64,000 nt of DNA from Clostridia bacterium (GTDB lineage: Bacteria > Bacillota > Clostridia > Oscillospirales > Acutalibacteraceae). The stretch is taken from positions 1 through 64,000 of the forward strand of contig JAFSEP010000044.1 of assembly GCA_017435665.1 (NCBI GenBank). The letters run 5' to 3'. Position numbers and translations under genes: made by a program. Below the pieces are notes generated by a model. It was not told the DNA's origin. It saw only the letters and a program-made list of their open reading frames with translations, and did no database searches. This document shows positions 32,280 to 41,404 of this stretch, one piece after another (position 1 is the stretch's first letter; each line of letters opens with the position of its first letter).

Positions 32280-32425
32280 TTTATTGCTTCGCAGTTTTAT
32301 TGTGCTTCGCACAGTGTTATTCGCTTTGCGAGTTTATTGCGAATAAAATAACACTAAAACCGCAAGGTTTTAATATCACTTTCACTATGCGAAAATATCA
32401 CTCCGACGAAGTCTGAATATCATTT
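32280..32425. repeat. Second hairpin array, without a gene
   Basis: Short hairpins (GCTTCGC, GTGCTTCGCAC, CGCTTTGCG, AACCGCAAGGTT) separated first by TTTTATT/GTGTTATT and then by ATATCAC spacers; GTTTATTGCGAATAAAATAAC marks the flip. With 32001-32231 it accounts for most of the 557-bp gap; 32426-32480 shows nothing. Confidence 0.6.
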
Positions 32426-32482
32426 CAGATAATCCGTTATAATCATTCATACCAAAAATTCAACTAACCTCCTGTTACAAAG

Positions 32483-32526
32483 CAAAAAGCTGCCCTGAAG
32501 CGTGCTGTCAGCACACTTCAGGGCAG
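32483..32526 (-). terminator. Terminator of the NhaC-family transporter
   Basis: CTGCCCTGAAG (32490-32500) pairs with CTTCAGGGCAG (32516-32526); an inner TGCT/AGCA pair extends it. CTTTTTG follows on the minus strand. Confidence 0.88.
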
Positions 32527-32557
32527 TTGATTTATTTAGCTTTGTTTTTATGTTGCT

Positions 32558-34381
32558 TTACGCTTTTTTAGATGTTACCTTCTTGATAACAAAGAGAGTA
32601 GCTACCATTAATACAGCACCTATGGGAAGTGCTATGTACCACTGGGGAACAAAGCCTGCGATAACATAGGTCACGAAGGATACCCCTGCTACGGTTAAGG
32701 CATAGGGAAGCTGTGTGGAAACGTGGTTGAGGTGATCGCACTGACCGCCTGCAGAAGCCATAATGGTTGTATCTGAAATGGGTGAGCAATGGTCGCCGCA
32801 TACAGCACCTGCCATACAAGCTGAAATAGAAACGATCATAAGCGGGTTGCCTGCTTCGAATACACTGAGCACGATGGGAATGAGAATACCGAAGGTACCC
32901 CATGATGTGCCTGTTGCAAATGAAAGACCCACAGCAATAATGAAGATAATAGCGGGAAGGAATGCCTGGAATGCACCTGCGCTACCTTCAACAAGCTGTG
33001 AAATATAAATCTTAGCACCGAGGCTGTCTGTCATAGCCTTGAGAGTCCATGCACAAGTGAGAATAAGGATTGCGGGAACCATAGCCTTGAAGCCTTCGGG
33101 AAGAGATGCCATAGCTTCCTTGAAGGAAATAACTCTTCTGAGAAGAAGGTAAACAACAGCAAATACAATAGCTATTGCAGAGCCGATAACAAGACCTACG
33201 GAAGCGTCTGAGTTAGAGAAGGCTTCAATAAAGCCTGTACCCTCAAAGAAGCCGCCCGAGTAAATCATACCGATAACACAGCAGATGATAAGAACTATTA
33301 CGGGAAGAATAAGGTCGATAACCTTACCCTTGGGGTTAGCCTCTGCATCGCTTACATTTATTTTTTCGCCGCTGGTAAAGAGGTCACCGTTTTCAACAGC
33401 GTTCTTCTCGTGAAGCTTCATCGGGCCGTAATCAAACTTGGCGAAAGCAAGGAACACCATCATAAGAATGGTGAAGATAGCATAGAAGTTATAGGGAATT
33501 GCCTGAACGAAAAGACTCATACCGCTGTCTGCGCCTGCTCCTCTTGCAAAACCTGCTACTGCAGCTGCCCATGAGGAAATGGGAGCGATAATGCAGATGG
33601 GAGCAGCCGTTGCGTCAATGATATAAGAAAGCTTTGCACGGGAAATCTTCTGTTCGTCAGCCACGGGTCTCATAACAGAGCCTACTGTCAGACAGTTGAA
33701 ATAGTCATCAATGAAAATGAGACAGCCCAGAAGAACAGTTGCAAGCTGTGCGCCTACTCTTGACTTGATGTGCTTGGATGCCCAGCGTCCGAATGCAGCA
33801 GAGCCGCCTGCCTTGTTCATCATTGAAACAAGAGCACCGAGAAGAACAAGGAAGATTATGATACCCATATTGTATGAGTCTGCAAGAGAGCCTACAAAGC
33901 CGTCGAAAAGAACGTGGTTTACGGCTGTCTCGAAGTTACCGCCGGCATAAATGAAGCCACCTGCCACAATACCGATGATAAGTGAAGAATAAACCTCCTT
34001 GGTGATAAGAGCAAGCACGATAGCAATAACGGGAGCTGCGAGAGCTGCTATTGTTGCGTAAGAGCCGATGCTTTCTCTGACCTTGGCAAGAGCCGTTTCA
34101 ATGTGAGCCTTAAAGCCGGGGTCATTGGTAAGATTGTCTGCATATGACTCCACATAGGCAAGAGCTGAATCGCCGTCTGTGAGATCATATTCCGTTACCT
34201 CGCCGTCAACGTCAACAGAAAAAGCTGTTTCAGCTTCTGTTGCTGCACCGACGGTAATAACCGAAGCCTCACCGTCAGCAGCTTCTGTTGCGAAGGCTGT
34301 GCAGGTCATGGGGACAGCAAGAGCAAAAATCACCATCAGGATAAGAAGGATTTTTGCTATGCCTTTCTTTGATTGTTGCAT
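32558..34381 (-). CDS. lysW: NhaC-family transporter under lysine riboswitch (LysW-like lysine transporter)
   Basis: A 607-residue polytopic protein of the Na+/H+ antiporter NhaC family (FIDDYFNCLTVGSVMRPVADEQKISRAKLSYIIDATAAPICIIAPISSW, later GTSWGTFGILIPIV and GDHCSPISDTTIMASAG). A lysine riboswitch in the leader argues that it imports or exports lysine, as proposed for LysW proteins; the symbol rests on that. The N-terminus is odd: a signal-like segment (residues 8-32, ending TAFATEA) and about 80 soluble residues precede the first core helix. The ATG at 34381 has AAAGGAG 8 nt upstream; an open frame to 34555 crosses the riboswitch. Confidence 0.88.
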   Translation of the reverse strand: MQQSKKGIAKILLILMVIFALAVPMTCTAFATEAADGEASVITVGAATEAETAFSVDVDGEVTEYDLTDGDSALAYVESYADNLTNDPGFKAHIETALAKVRESIGSYATIAALAAPVIAIVLALITKEVYSSLIIGIVAGGFIYAGGNFETAVNHVLFDGFVGSLADSYNMGIIIFLVLLGALVSMMNKAGGSAAFGRWASKHIKSRVGAQLATVLLGCLIFIDDYFNCLTVGSVMRPVADEQKISRAKLSYIIDATAAPICIIAPISSWAAAVAGFARGAGADSGMSLFVQAIPYNFYAIFTILMMVFLAFAKFDYGPMKLHEKNAVENGDLFTSGEKINVSDAEANPKGKVIDLILPVIVLIICCVIGMIYSGGFFEGTGFIEAFSNSDASVGLVIGSAIAIVFAVVYLLLRRVISFKEAMASLPEGFKAMVPAILILTCAWTLKAMTDSLGAKIYISQLVEGSAGAFQAFLPAIIFIIAVGLSFATGTSWGTFGILIPIVLSVFEAGNPLMIVSISACMAGAVCGDHCSPISDTTIMASAGGQCDHLNHVSTQLPYALTVAGVSFVTYVIAGFVPQWYIALPIGAVLMVATLFVIKKVTSKKA

Positions 34382-34403
34382 TTTGATTTCTCCTTTGGTT
34401 TTA

Positions 34404-34434
34404 AAAATTAAAAGGACCCCGCATAGCAGAGTCC
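34404..34434 (-). terminator. Expression-platform terminator of the lysine riboswitch
   Basis: On the minus strand GGACTCTG pairs with CGGGGTCC (34414-34434), then TTTTAATTTTT, between the aptamer and the start codon. Confidence 0.85.
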
Positions 34435-34455
34435 CCACAAAACACAAGTGTTTAC

Positions 34456-34616
34456 GATAGCTCTCCGCAATGCGACAGTTGACGGGATGTTCTCCCGGCA
34501 CCCAGCAGAAATCCCCCACAGACGGAGTCTCCGCTTCGGCACGAAATCCTTTCACCTTCCTTCACAGACTGTCATGAGTCTCAGAAAGGCTACTGATATT
34601 ACGTGCACCTCTATCC
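34456..34616 (-). promoter_or_regulatory. Lysine riboswitch (L box) aptamer
   Basis: On the minus strand the conserved L-box blocks follow in order: GATAGAGGTGC, AGTAGCCTTT, CTGTGAAGGAAGGTGAAAGG, GTGCCGAAGC, GCTGGGT, CAACTGTC and GGAGAGCTATC, with P1 formed by the GATAG/CTATC ends. This matches the Bacillus subtilis lysC leader block for block. Lysine binding should favour the downstream terminator. Confidence 0.95.
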
Positions 34617-34627
34617 TAATTTATACT

Positions 34628-34656
34628 ATTATACTTAATCTTCCTGCGAAAATCAA
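34628..34656 (-). promoter_or_regulatory. Promoter of the riboswitch transcript
   Basis: Minus-strand TTGATT (34651-34656), 17-nt spacer, TATAAT (34628-34633), 11 nt before the aptamer. Confidence 0.8.
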
Positions 34657-34813
34657 TAGCCACCTGAAAAATAGTCGTTCTTCGGTTGTTGCTGCGATGG
34701 CTTAACAAGCCGTATTTTTCGTATTTCGCAAAAACAATGTCAGTATCTTGTGTCGGGTTTCTGTCGAAAATCTATACATTCAATATACAAAGTATAAAAT
34801 AACAAAAAACCTG

Positions 34814-34841
34814 TTGAACTTTTGAAATTAAAGAGTATAAT
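34814..34841 (+). promoter_or_regulatory. Promoter of the LPGTG adhesin
   Basis: TTGAAC (34814-34819), 16-nt spacer, TATAAT (34836-34841), 69 nt before the start. The stretch 34657-34813 shows nothing else. Confidence 0.65.
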
Positions 34842-34910
34842 GAAGATGAGTAATTGTGTGCTTTTTTCAGGCACGGAAAACTATCAATCTCAGGAAGAAG
34901 GTGACGGAAG

Positions 34911-37900
34911 ATGTCTGAATATATGCCCGATATAAACGCAATACGCTCATCACATAAAATCAGAAAATCCTTTGCCGTTGCCTGTGCGCTTCTTGCGGTT
35001 GTTGTTATTCTGAGTGTTTTCTGGGGACTAAAGCTGACAGGTATCACCATGACCGGCAAGGCTTATTGCGGTTTTGATGAACACACCCACAGTGAAGAGT
35101 GCTATGTCCTTGCCGAAGAATGCTCTCACAGTGCAGACGCAGGTGATGAGCACGTTGTGGACTGCTATGTCAAGGAGCTTATATGCGGACTGACGGAGCA
35201 TACCCACGATTCCCTTTGCTATCCCGACCCTGAGGCTGATATTGAGTCTGCCGACAAGTGGGAGGCCGACCTTGAAAAGGTAGAGCTGACAGACAGTCTG
35301 CCCGAAAACCTTGTAAATATAGCTCTGACTCAGCTCGGATACACCGAAAGCGAGAGAAACTATGAGTTCGATGAGGAGCTTTCCGAAAAAATGGGCTATA
35401 CCCGCTACGGTCAGTGGTACGGCAAGCCCTATTCGGAGTGGGAGTCTCTCTTTATAGCATTCTGCCTTGAATATGCAGGTGCGGACAACGTCGAGGATTA
35501 CACCTTTGATGACGTGACCAAGCTTTGTGAAGCTTTTGCGAAAAAGGAAATATACGGCAAAAAAGATGGCTCAATCGCCAGAGGTGACATTGTGTTCTTT
35601 GATGATGACGGTGACGTTAAAGTTGACGGGGCGGGTATTATAACCTTTTTCAGCGAAAACACAATAATTGTTATTCGTGGAAATTATGAAAACAAGGTAG
35701 AAAAAATCACTCTCTCCGATGCAGATACGATTCTCGGCTATGCACAGACTGATAAAATTTCTATGAAGAAATCTGAAGAAGCGACAGAGCCCTCAGCTCC
35801 CGAGACGGACAAGGGTCCCGTGCTTATGTCACCTCCACTTGCATTAGGTCAGCAGGTTCAGACAATGGCTTCAGGAGATGACTCCGTTCCCCCTGCACAG
35901 ATTGAGTTTTACTCCGAATTGTCCGGCTTTATCTCATCAGTTGTTATTAAGGATAAGGACGGAAATGAAATTCCTCCCAACGGAACTGTTTATATCGGTG
36001 AAACATATAATATTTTCATCGGCTTTGACGAAGTCTATAACCATCTGACGAGCGATTACAGACAGTTTGAATATAACGAAGACGGCGTTCTCTATTACCA
36101 GATTCCCGCTAACTTCCATTGCTTCGATTCAGGAAAGTGGGAGCCTATCAACACAAACAGAAACGGTATTACCGAAACCGTTGGTGAATACTATGTTCAC
36201 GAGAACGGCCTCCTTGAGGTTCGCTTCTTTGATTTTGACGGAGAAAACTTCATTGACAAATATACAAACACTCACTTCAACATTCAATTTGAGACTACCA
36301 TTGCCGAGGACCTCTCCGGTACCAACCAGGAAATCGATTTCGGTAACGAAATTAATGTTAATATAACCGTTGACGGCGGTGCGGCAATGACCGCCACAAA
36401 GACACACGGTCATTTCGACCAGATCACAAGTGAAATGGAATATACAATCCGTGTTGAGGCAACTCACGGCGTTGTAAAGGATCTGGTCATTGATGATCAG
36501 ATATGGAATACTCACAAGGCTCTGCGTGATACAATTGTTGTCACAGACCTTGACGGAAACCCCATAGATCCTCAGCCCACAATAGGCGATCACCCTGATC
36601 CTTATGCAAACAGCGGCTTCCGTCTTTCAGGTTTTCCCGATTTCTCAGCAGGCAACGGCTTCCTCATTAAATACAGGAGCAAGGTGGACGACAGCATTAT
36701 TGAAAACAACGACGGTTCAGCAATCGGTCTCTGGAACGGACTTGATGTAAACGGTAAAAACAGTGACGGCGATAACGTTTATGTCTGGGCTGAAGACTGG
36801 GAAAGTGTTAAGCTCCATAACCTGAAAAAAGAGGGCTCCATGAAGACCGTTAAGGATAAGAACGGAAACGATGTCCCTGTTCTTGAGTGGGTTGTCCGCG
36901 AAGGTACGGGTAACACCCTTATTGACAGTGCAATTATCATCGATACCCTCGGTGAAGGTCTCGCCTATTACAAGGACGATCCTATTTACGTCAGAGTAAA
37001 GAATGAGGACGGCTCATACACCGTGCACTATATAGAATGGGAAGATGTAACTCAGACAGATACTTCAATTACATTTGACCTTCCTCCCGGATATGAATAT
37101 AAGATTATTTACTACACAACCTATACCCCTCTGGGCGAAGATGAATATACCAAGGAATTCCACAACACTGTTAAATCGATTATCCACGGTAACGAAAGCG
37201 AAACCGGCGGTCAGGGCATTGTTGTAGGCTTCACGCCTGAGGTTCACAAGACTGCAAGAGGCACAGACGGTGCATATGTTTATTACACCATCACAACAGA
37301 GGTGCCCTCGCATCTCAGCGGCGGCGGAAACTTCTTCTTCACAGACCTTCTTGCATTCTGGAATTATCCTTACTCGGGAACTCATACCTATGTTGAAAAT
37401 CTGCCCGAAGACATGGTTGTTACTGCAACAAAGGCTGACGGTACGGTTATAACCTTCACCCCCTATGTTGAAGGCGGTCCCACAGAAAATACATATACTT
37501 TAATCGCACCTCTCCCCGAGGGTGATTACGAGCTTTACCACACCTTTGAAGTGTTATTCAACACCGACGGCACTTCTCATGAAGACTCAAAGTGGATGCT
37601 GGATGAGAACTCAACTCTCACTGTTTCGTATAAGATTCCTTTCGACGCTGCCACGGGAACTGACTGGTATTTTACCGATGAGACAGGCAAAACTCTCGGT
37701 GCAATTCTTCGTGAAAGCGAAAAGGTTGCCAATGAGGTATACTTCACATATGCTCCCCAGGTTGAAGCCGTAGGCTCTGTAAGCTATGAATACAGCCCCA
37801 CTATCACCAAGGATGCAGTTGTAAACGATGACGGAACAATTGATTACAGCGTTGTTTTCTATAACACCGTTCCCGGAAGCGGCGGTGATGAGGGCTACCT

Positions 37901-39269
37901 TAACAATTACATTAACGAAGCCGTTTTTTTCGATAGCTTTGATGAGAGACTCGAATACGTTCCCGGCTCTCTTATGGTAACAACATGGGATCCCTGGCGC
38001 AACTGGCTGTGGCTTTGCAAATACAGATATGACGGCACAGTTGACGGAAATGAAATAAACGTTTCCTTCAACGACTTTAAGTTTGAAGAATACAACTATG
38101 ACGAGGCTCAATATGATACAGACGGAAGTGTGTTATGGGGAACCTGGCTGACAGGGTGTAAAACCCTGAGGGATTACTTCCGCAGTATGAATAGCGGTGG
38201 CAGATATGTTGCCACCTATAAGCTGAGGGTCAAGGACGACTATCTCTACACAACAGATACTGCTCAGTATAAATTCTACAACACAGCACAAATCACATGG
38301 GATGACAGCGGTTCATCAGGGCAGGTAACTGAAAGCGTTGAGTTTGAAACAGGTCTTCTTAAAAAGCACGCTGTTCAGGACGGAAATCAGATTGATTTCG
38401 AAATCCTTATCAATGAATTCGGTCTTGATATTCTTGAAGGTGTTGACGATCTTACCATCGTTGACACCATGACGAAAAACCTTTCAATTTACTGGGAAAC
38501 CATAAAGCTTTATTATTACGATAATAACATCAACGACTGGGTTAATTTTGACGATTCGGACAAATATACCTACAGCGTAACCTATGACCAGGAATCAAAT
38601 GCCCTGACTATGGTTGTTCCCGACAGCCTGAAAATCAAAATGGATTACACCACGCTCGTGCTTGAAACCGGTAATGTTTCGGTTGAGAACACTGTCAAAA
38701 TTGAAGGCAAAGCAAACGTTTCCGATATTGTTGACTCACTGTTCCACGTCAGCGACCATATGGGCGATGCTTCGGGTTCGGTTCATAACATTACCCTGCT
38801 TAAACAGGATTCTGTTACGGGCGCACTTCTTCAGGATGCTCAGTTTGCACTTTACGGTCCTATTGGTGACCCCGATGCAATCATTCCCGCAGGTGTAAAC
38901 AGCTCCATAACCGCAAGCAACGGCACCCGTCTTTTCTATATCGGAACATACACCACAGATGAAAACGGTATCTACGAAATAGAAACACAGTATCTTTCTG
39001 TGGGCGGTCCCTATGCTCTTGTGGAAACAAAGGCTCCTGCCGGATATCAGATTATGGCTCAGCCGGCACACTTCTTCTTTTACTCGGAAGACCCCACCGG
39101 AACATATAACACCGTTACAACTCTTATTTCAGTGCCCAACACTAACTTCAGTTACGTGCTTCCGGGCACAGGCGGTTTCGGAACTATGCCCTTCATCTTG
39201 TCGGGATACGCTCTGATGACCGCAGCTGTTACGGTTCTTATCATCAGAAGAAAGCGTTCCCGTGCATAA
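34911..39269 (+). CDS. Giant LPGTG-anchored surface adhesin with CHAP-like and SpaA-like domains
   Basis: A 1452-residue wall-anchored protein. In order: cytosolic N-terminus and membrane segment (21-43); two C-x-EHTHxxxCY motifs (near 53 and 103) of a type common in Clostridia adhesins; a CHAP/NlpC-like domain (about 138-290, GYTRYGQWYGKPYSEWESLFIAFCLEYAG) in which the usual catalytic Cys and His positions appear changed; long repeated beta domains with isopeptide-pilin character; a SpaA-like domain near 1305-1400 (LLKQDSVTGALLQDAQFALYG, ALVETKAPAGYQI); then LPGTG near 1417, a membrane helix and RRKRSRA. A sortase should attach it to peptidoglycan; none is in the window. GAAGGTGA precedes the ATG. 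Confidence 0.88.
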   Translation: MSEYMPDINAIRSSHKIRKSFAVACALLAVVVILSVFWGLKLTGITMTGKAYCGFDEHTHSEECYVLAEECSHSADAGDEHVVDCYVKELICGLTEHTHDSLCYPDPEADIESADKWEADLEKVELTDSLPENLVNIALTQLGYTESERNYEFDEELSEKMGYTRYGQWYGKPYSEWESLFIAFCLEYAGADNVEDYTFDDVTKLCEAFAKKEIYGKKDGSIARGDIVFFDDDGDVKVDGAGIITFFSENTIIVIRGNYENKVEKITLSDADTILGYAQTDKISMKKSEEATEPSAPETDKGPVLMSPPLALGQQVQTMASGDDSVPPAQIEFYSELSGFISSVVIKDKDGNEIPPNGTVYIGETYNIFIGFDEVYNHLTSDYRQFEYNEDGVLYYQIPANFHCFDSGKWEPINTNRNGITETVGEYYVHENGLLEVRFFDFDGENFIDKYTNTHFNIQFETTIAEDLSGTNQEIDFGNEINVNITVDGGAAMTATKTHGHFDQITSEMEYTIRVEATHGVVKDLVIDDQIWNTHKALRDTIVVTDLDGNPIDPQPTIGDHPDPYANSGFRLSGFPDFSAGNGFLIKYRSKVDDSIIENNDGSAIGLWNGLDVNGKNSDGDNVYVWAEDWESVKLHNLKKEGSMKTVKDKNGNDVPVLEWVVREGTGNTLIDSAIIIDTLGEGLAYYKDDPIYVRVKNEDGSYTVHYIEWEDVTQTDTSITFDLPPGYEYKIIYYTTYTPLGEDEYTKEFHNTVKSIIHGNESETGGQGIVVGFTPEVHKTARGTDGAYVYYTITTEVPSHLSGGGNFFFTDLLAFWNYPYSGTHTYVENLPEDMVVTATKADGTVITFTPYVEGGPTENTYTLIAPLPEGDYELYHTFEVLFNTDGTSHEDSKWMLDENSTLTVSYKIPFDAATGTDWYFTDETGKTLGAILRESEKVANEVYFTYAPQVEAVGSVSYEYSPTITKDAVVNDDGTIDYSVVFYNTVPGSGGDEGYLNNYINEAVFFDSFDERLEYVPGSLMVTTWDPWRNWLWLCKYRYDGTVDGNEINVSFNDFKFEEYNYDEAQYDTDGSVLWGTWLTGCKTLRDYFRSMNSGGRYVATYKLRVKDDYLYTTDTAQYKFYNTAQITWDDSGSSGQVTESVEFETGLLKKHAVQDGNQIDFEILINEFGLDILEGVDDLTIVDTMTKNLSIYWETIKLYYYDNNINDWVNFDDSDKYTYSVTYDQESNALTMVVPDSLKIKMDYTTLVLETGNVSVENTVKIEGKANVSDIVDSLFHVSDHMGDASGSVHNITLLKQDSVTGALLQDAQFALYGPIGDPDAIIPAGVNSSITASNGTRLFYIGTYTTDENGIYEIETQYLSVGGPYALVETKAPAGYQIMAQPAHFFFYSEDPTGTYNTVTTLISVPNTNFSYVLPGTGGFGTMPFILSGYALMTAAVTVLIIRRKRSRA

Positions 39270-39284
39270 AACTGCACATTAAAT

Positions 39285-39318
39285 AACTCCCCGTATCAGA
39301 TACGGGGAGTTTGTGTTT
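39285..39318 (+). terminator. Terminator of the adhesin gene
   Basis: AACTCCCCGTA (39285-39295) pairs with TACGGGGAGTT (39301-39311), then TGTGTTTG. Confidence 0.85.
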
Positions 39319-39359
39319 GTACTGACGGGCTAATTCTTATCCGCATAAGGTGAGATATG

Positions 39360-39404
39360 GGGGAACCCGCCCGCAGTCGTGGGCGGGGCGCGGCGGAGCC
39401 GCGC
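39360..39404. other. GC-rich hairpin island
   Basis: CCCGCCC-gcagtcgt-GGGCGGG followed by CGGC-gga-GCCG in otherwise AT-rich spacer. Probably a small repeat unit; no coding potential. Confidence 0.4.
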
Positions 39405-39439
39405 AGGAGAACCGGAGAAATCTGGATTGACAATATTTA

Positions 39440-39483
39440 AAACACAAAAACAGCACCGTTACCTCTCCGGTTTCGGTGCTGTT
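39440..39483 (-). terminator. Terminator of the 66-residue XRE gene
   Basis: AACAGCACCG (39449-39458) pairs with CGGTGCTGTT (39474-39483); the minus strand continues TTTTTGTGTTTT. Confidence 0.75.
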
Positions 39484-39682
39484 ACTCGGTTAATTCAATT
39501 ATATCTGAAACATCACAATCAAGTGCTGCACATATTCTCTCGAGAACAAAACTATCGTATCTTACCACCTTGTTTTTATAGTAGTTATCTATAATCTGAT
39601 ACTGTATTCCCGTGCGCTTTGCAAGCTCGTAGCGGCTTACATTAAGTCTCTGCAAAGTTTTGTCTAAACAAATACGAATCAT
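39482..39682 (-). CDS. Miniature XRE (Cro/CI) regulator
   Basis: A 66-residue protein that is little more than a helix-turn-helix: LDKTLQRLNVSRYELAKRTGIQYQIIDNYYKNKVVRYDSFVLERICAALDCDVSDIIELTE. It belongs to the YozG/Cro-like subfamily with the CxVxDIIE ending. It is divergent from a lipoprotein gene at 39788 and shares its plan and the DNYYK/DRYYK recognition-helix region with the 82-residue protein at 43509. The promoter region between the divergent genes holds two TATATAGG direct repeats. Autoregulation is inferred. Confidence 0.8.
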   Translation of the reverse strand: MIRICLDKTLQRLNVSRYELAKRTGIQYQIIDNYYKNKVVRYDSFVLERICAALDCDVSDIIELTE

Positions 39683-39714
39683 TCTGCATCACCCCACAAA
39701 TATATTCTAATAAA

Positions 39715-39754
39715 TATATAGGCACTTGACAATTTGTTTATATAGGTATATACT
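39715..39754 (+). promoter_or_regulatory. Promoter of the lipoprotein gene with direct repeats
   Basis: TTGACA (39726-39731), 17-nt spacer, TATACT (39749-39754). TATATAGG occurs at 39715-39722 and again at 39739-39746, 24 bp apart, flanking the -35 box; a candidate site for the divergent XRE protein. Confidence 0.6.
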
Positions 39755-39787
39755 TATGTAAATATATAAAAGGAGGTCTTATTCATT

Positions 39788-40252
39788 ATGAAAAAAGTGT
39801 TAGCAATTATTTTGTCGGTAAGCCTGCTTCTCTGCGTGGCCGGATGCTCTGGAGGTTCCGCAAAAAACCTTTCTGCTTTTTATGACAAAGTTGTAGAAAG
39901 TCAGGAATTATTGGATTCTGTTGCAGACGACATCTACTCAAATTGGTATGATGTAATTTACAACGATGAATTCAATGACGATATCAATGTGGCAATTTTC
40001 TCTGCACAGTTGGATCACGAAGAAGATTTGGAAAAAATTGAGCTTTTGGAAGACGAAATTACAGAACTGTTCAAAGATTTGAAGGATAACGAAAAACACG
40101 GTGCCCTTATAAAAGACGTAATGTCTGCTTATAGCGACTATTACGAGTTTGTAGTTAATGTAAGCGGCTCATTTAAAACTTATTCAGCCGATAAAGAAAC
40201 ACTAAAAAAAGAGCTTGCAAGTCTTTTGAAAGATTTATCTTACGAAATATAA
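39788..40252 (+). CDS. Small lipoprotein of unknown function
   Basis: A 154-residue lipoprotein: MKKVLAIILSVSLLLCVAGC gives a signal peptide with lipobox VAGC (Cys near residue 20). The mature part is acidic and helical (EEDLEKIELLEDEITELFKDLKDNEKHG) and resembles a coiled helical bundle. No family recognised. AAAGGAGG lies 10 nt before the ATG. Divergent from the miniature XRE gene, which may control it. Codons are AT-rich compared with the neighbouring adhesin. Confidence 0.75.
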   Translation: MKKVLAIILSVSLLLCVAGCSGGSAKNLSAFYDKVVESQELLDSVADDIYSNWYDVIYNDEFNDDINVAIFSAQLDHEEDLEKIELLEDEITELFKDLKDNEKHGALIKDVMSAYSDYYEFVVNVSGSFKTYSADKETLKKELASLLKDLSYEI

Positions 40253-40256
40253 CATA

Positions 40257-40304
40257 AAGAACAGCACCCTTGATTTTACAGTCCATCAAGGGTGCTGTTC
40301 TTTA
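40257..40304 (+). terminator. Terminator of the lipoprotein gene
   Basis: An 18-bp perfect stem (40257-40274 with 40285-40302; AAGAACAGCACCCTTGAT) followed by TTATT. Confidence 0.88.
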
Positions 40305-40352
40305 TTACAATTCTCCCCCCAACATTTACCACGTTCAGACTCCTTTGTCTTA

Positions 40353-40361
40353 TGCTATAAT
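40353..40361 (+). promoter_or_regulatory. Extended -10 promoter of the SH3/C39 gene
   Basis: TGC-TATAAT, 36 nt before the start; same TATGCTATAATG string as at 13543, 18470 and 60863. Confidence 0.55.
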
Positions 40362-40397
40362 GTTCTCGCATATGCAGAAAGTTTAAACGAGGTGACT

Positions 40398-41363
40398 ATG
40401 AAAAAAACAAGGACAAAAATTTTATCATTCGTTCTGACTGCCGTTCTTTTCTCGGGGCTTTTCACCCCGTATCTGAAAGCAGAGGCGGCAAGCTCCTCCT
40501 CAAAGGCGGGCAGAATTTCCGTTTCGGCAGGTAACCTGAACGTACGGAAAACGGCTTCAACGGGCAGCACGGTGCTGACATCACTTAAAAAGGACAGCTA
40601 TATTACCCTGATTTCCGAATCGGGAGACTGGTGGAAAGTGGAATACGGCAACGACAGATACGGCTACTGCCATTCTGATTATATCAGAACGGTAAGCGGT
40701 AAGGCGGTGACCGTGAACACCAACTCGAATCCCCTGAATGTCAGAAGCGGCGCAGGAACATCCTACGGCATCAAAACAGCTCTGCCCAAGGGTGAGACGG
40801 TAATCGAGCTTTCAAGATCCGGTGACTGGAGCAGAATTCTTTATCACGGAACAAAGACAGGCTATGTAAACAACAGATATCTTACCTCCTCTTATAAAAA
40901 AATCAGCCTTAAAGTTCCCGATTTCAAGCAGACAGACAGCCGTTGGGCTGATGTGAAAATCGGCTCATCGGGAAAAACCATCAGGCAGATAGGCTGTGCC
41001 ACAACGGGTATAGCTATGATGGAATCCTACCGGACAGGTAAGACAATTTATCCCGATGCAATGTCCAAAAAGCTCAGCTATTCCTCATCGGGAAACGTTT
41101 ACTGGCCAAGTGATTACAAGGTAGTGACAAGCAGCAGCGGCTATCTGAGCAAAATCTATGACAGACTTGAACAGGGCAAGCCTGTGCTTTTCGGTGCAAA
41201 GAATTCCTCAGGCACTCAGCATTGGGTTGTCATAACAGGATTTAACGGAGGTTCTCTTTCAGCTTCGGGCTTCACAATCAATGACCCCGGTTCAACAAAA
41301 AGAGTAAATCTTCAGCAATTCCTGAACGCTTATCCGAATTTTTATAAGTATTTTTATTACTGA
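40398..41363 (+). CDS. Secreted SH3b/C39-like peptidase
   Basis: A 321-residue secreted protein. A signal peptide (residues 1-30, ending AEA) is followed by two bacterial SH3 domains (NLNVRKTASTGSTVLTSLKKD and PLNVRSGAGTSYGIKTALPKGE), which usually bind cell wall, and a Peptidase C39-like domain with candidate catalytic residues Cys (IGCATTGIAMM, near 206), His (QHWVVITGF, near 280) and Asp (INDPG). It may cleave a wall peptide or act as a bacteriocin-type protease. The ATG at 40398 follows ACGAGG. Transcribed alone. Confidence 0.85.
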   Translation: MKKTRTKILSFVLTAVLFSGLFTPYLKAEAASSSSKAGRISVSAGNLNVRKTASTGSTVLTSLKKDSYITLISESGDWWKVEYGNDRYGYCHSDYIRTVSGKAVTVNTNSNPLNVRSGAGTSYGIKTALPKGETVIELSRSGDWSRILYHGTKTGYVNNRYLTSSYKKISLKVPDFKQTDSRWADVKIGSSGKTIRQIGCATTGIAMMESYRTGKTIYPDAMSKKLSYSSSGNVYWPSDYKVVTSSSGYLSKIYDRLEQGKPVLFGAKNSSGTQHWVVITGFNGGSLSASGFTINDPGSTKRVNLQQFLNAYPNFYKYFYY

Positions 41364-41368
41364 TGCAA

Positions 41369-41402
41369 AAAGGCTCTCCTCGGCGTGAGGAGAGTCTTTG
41401 CT
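41369..41402. terminator. Bidirectional terminator between the C39 and SGNH genes
   Basis: AAAGGCTCTCCTC (41369-41381) pairs with GAGGAGAGTCTTT (41387-41399); T-rich on both exits. Confidence 0.8.
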
Positions 41403-41404
41403 TT

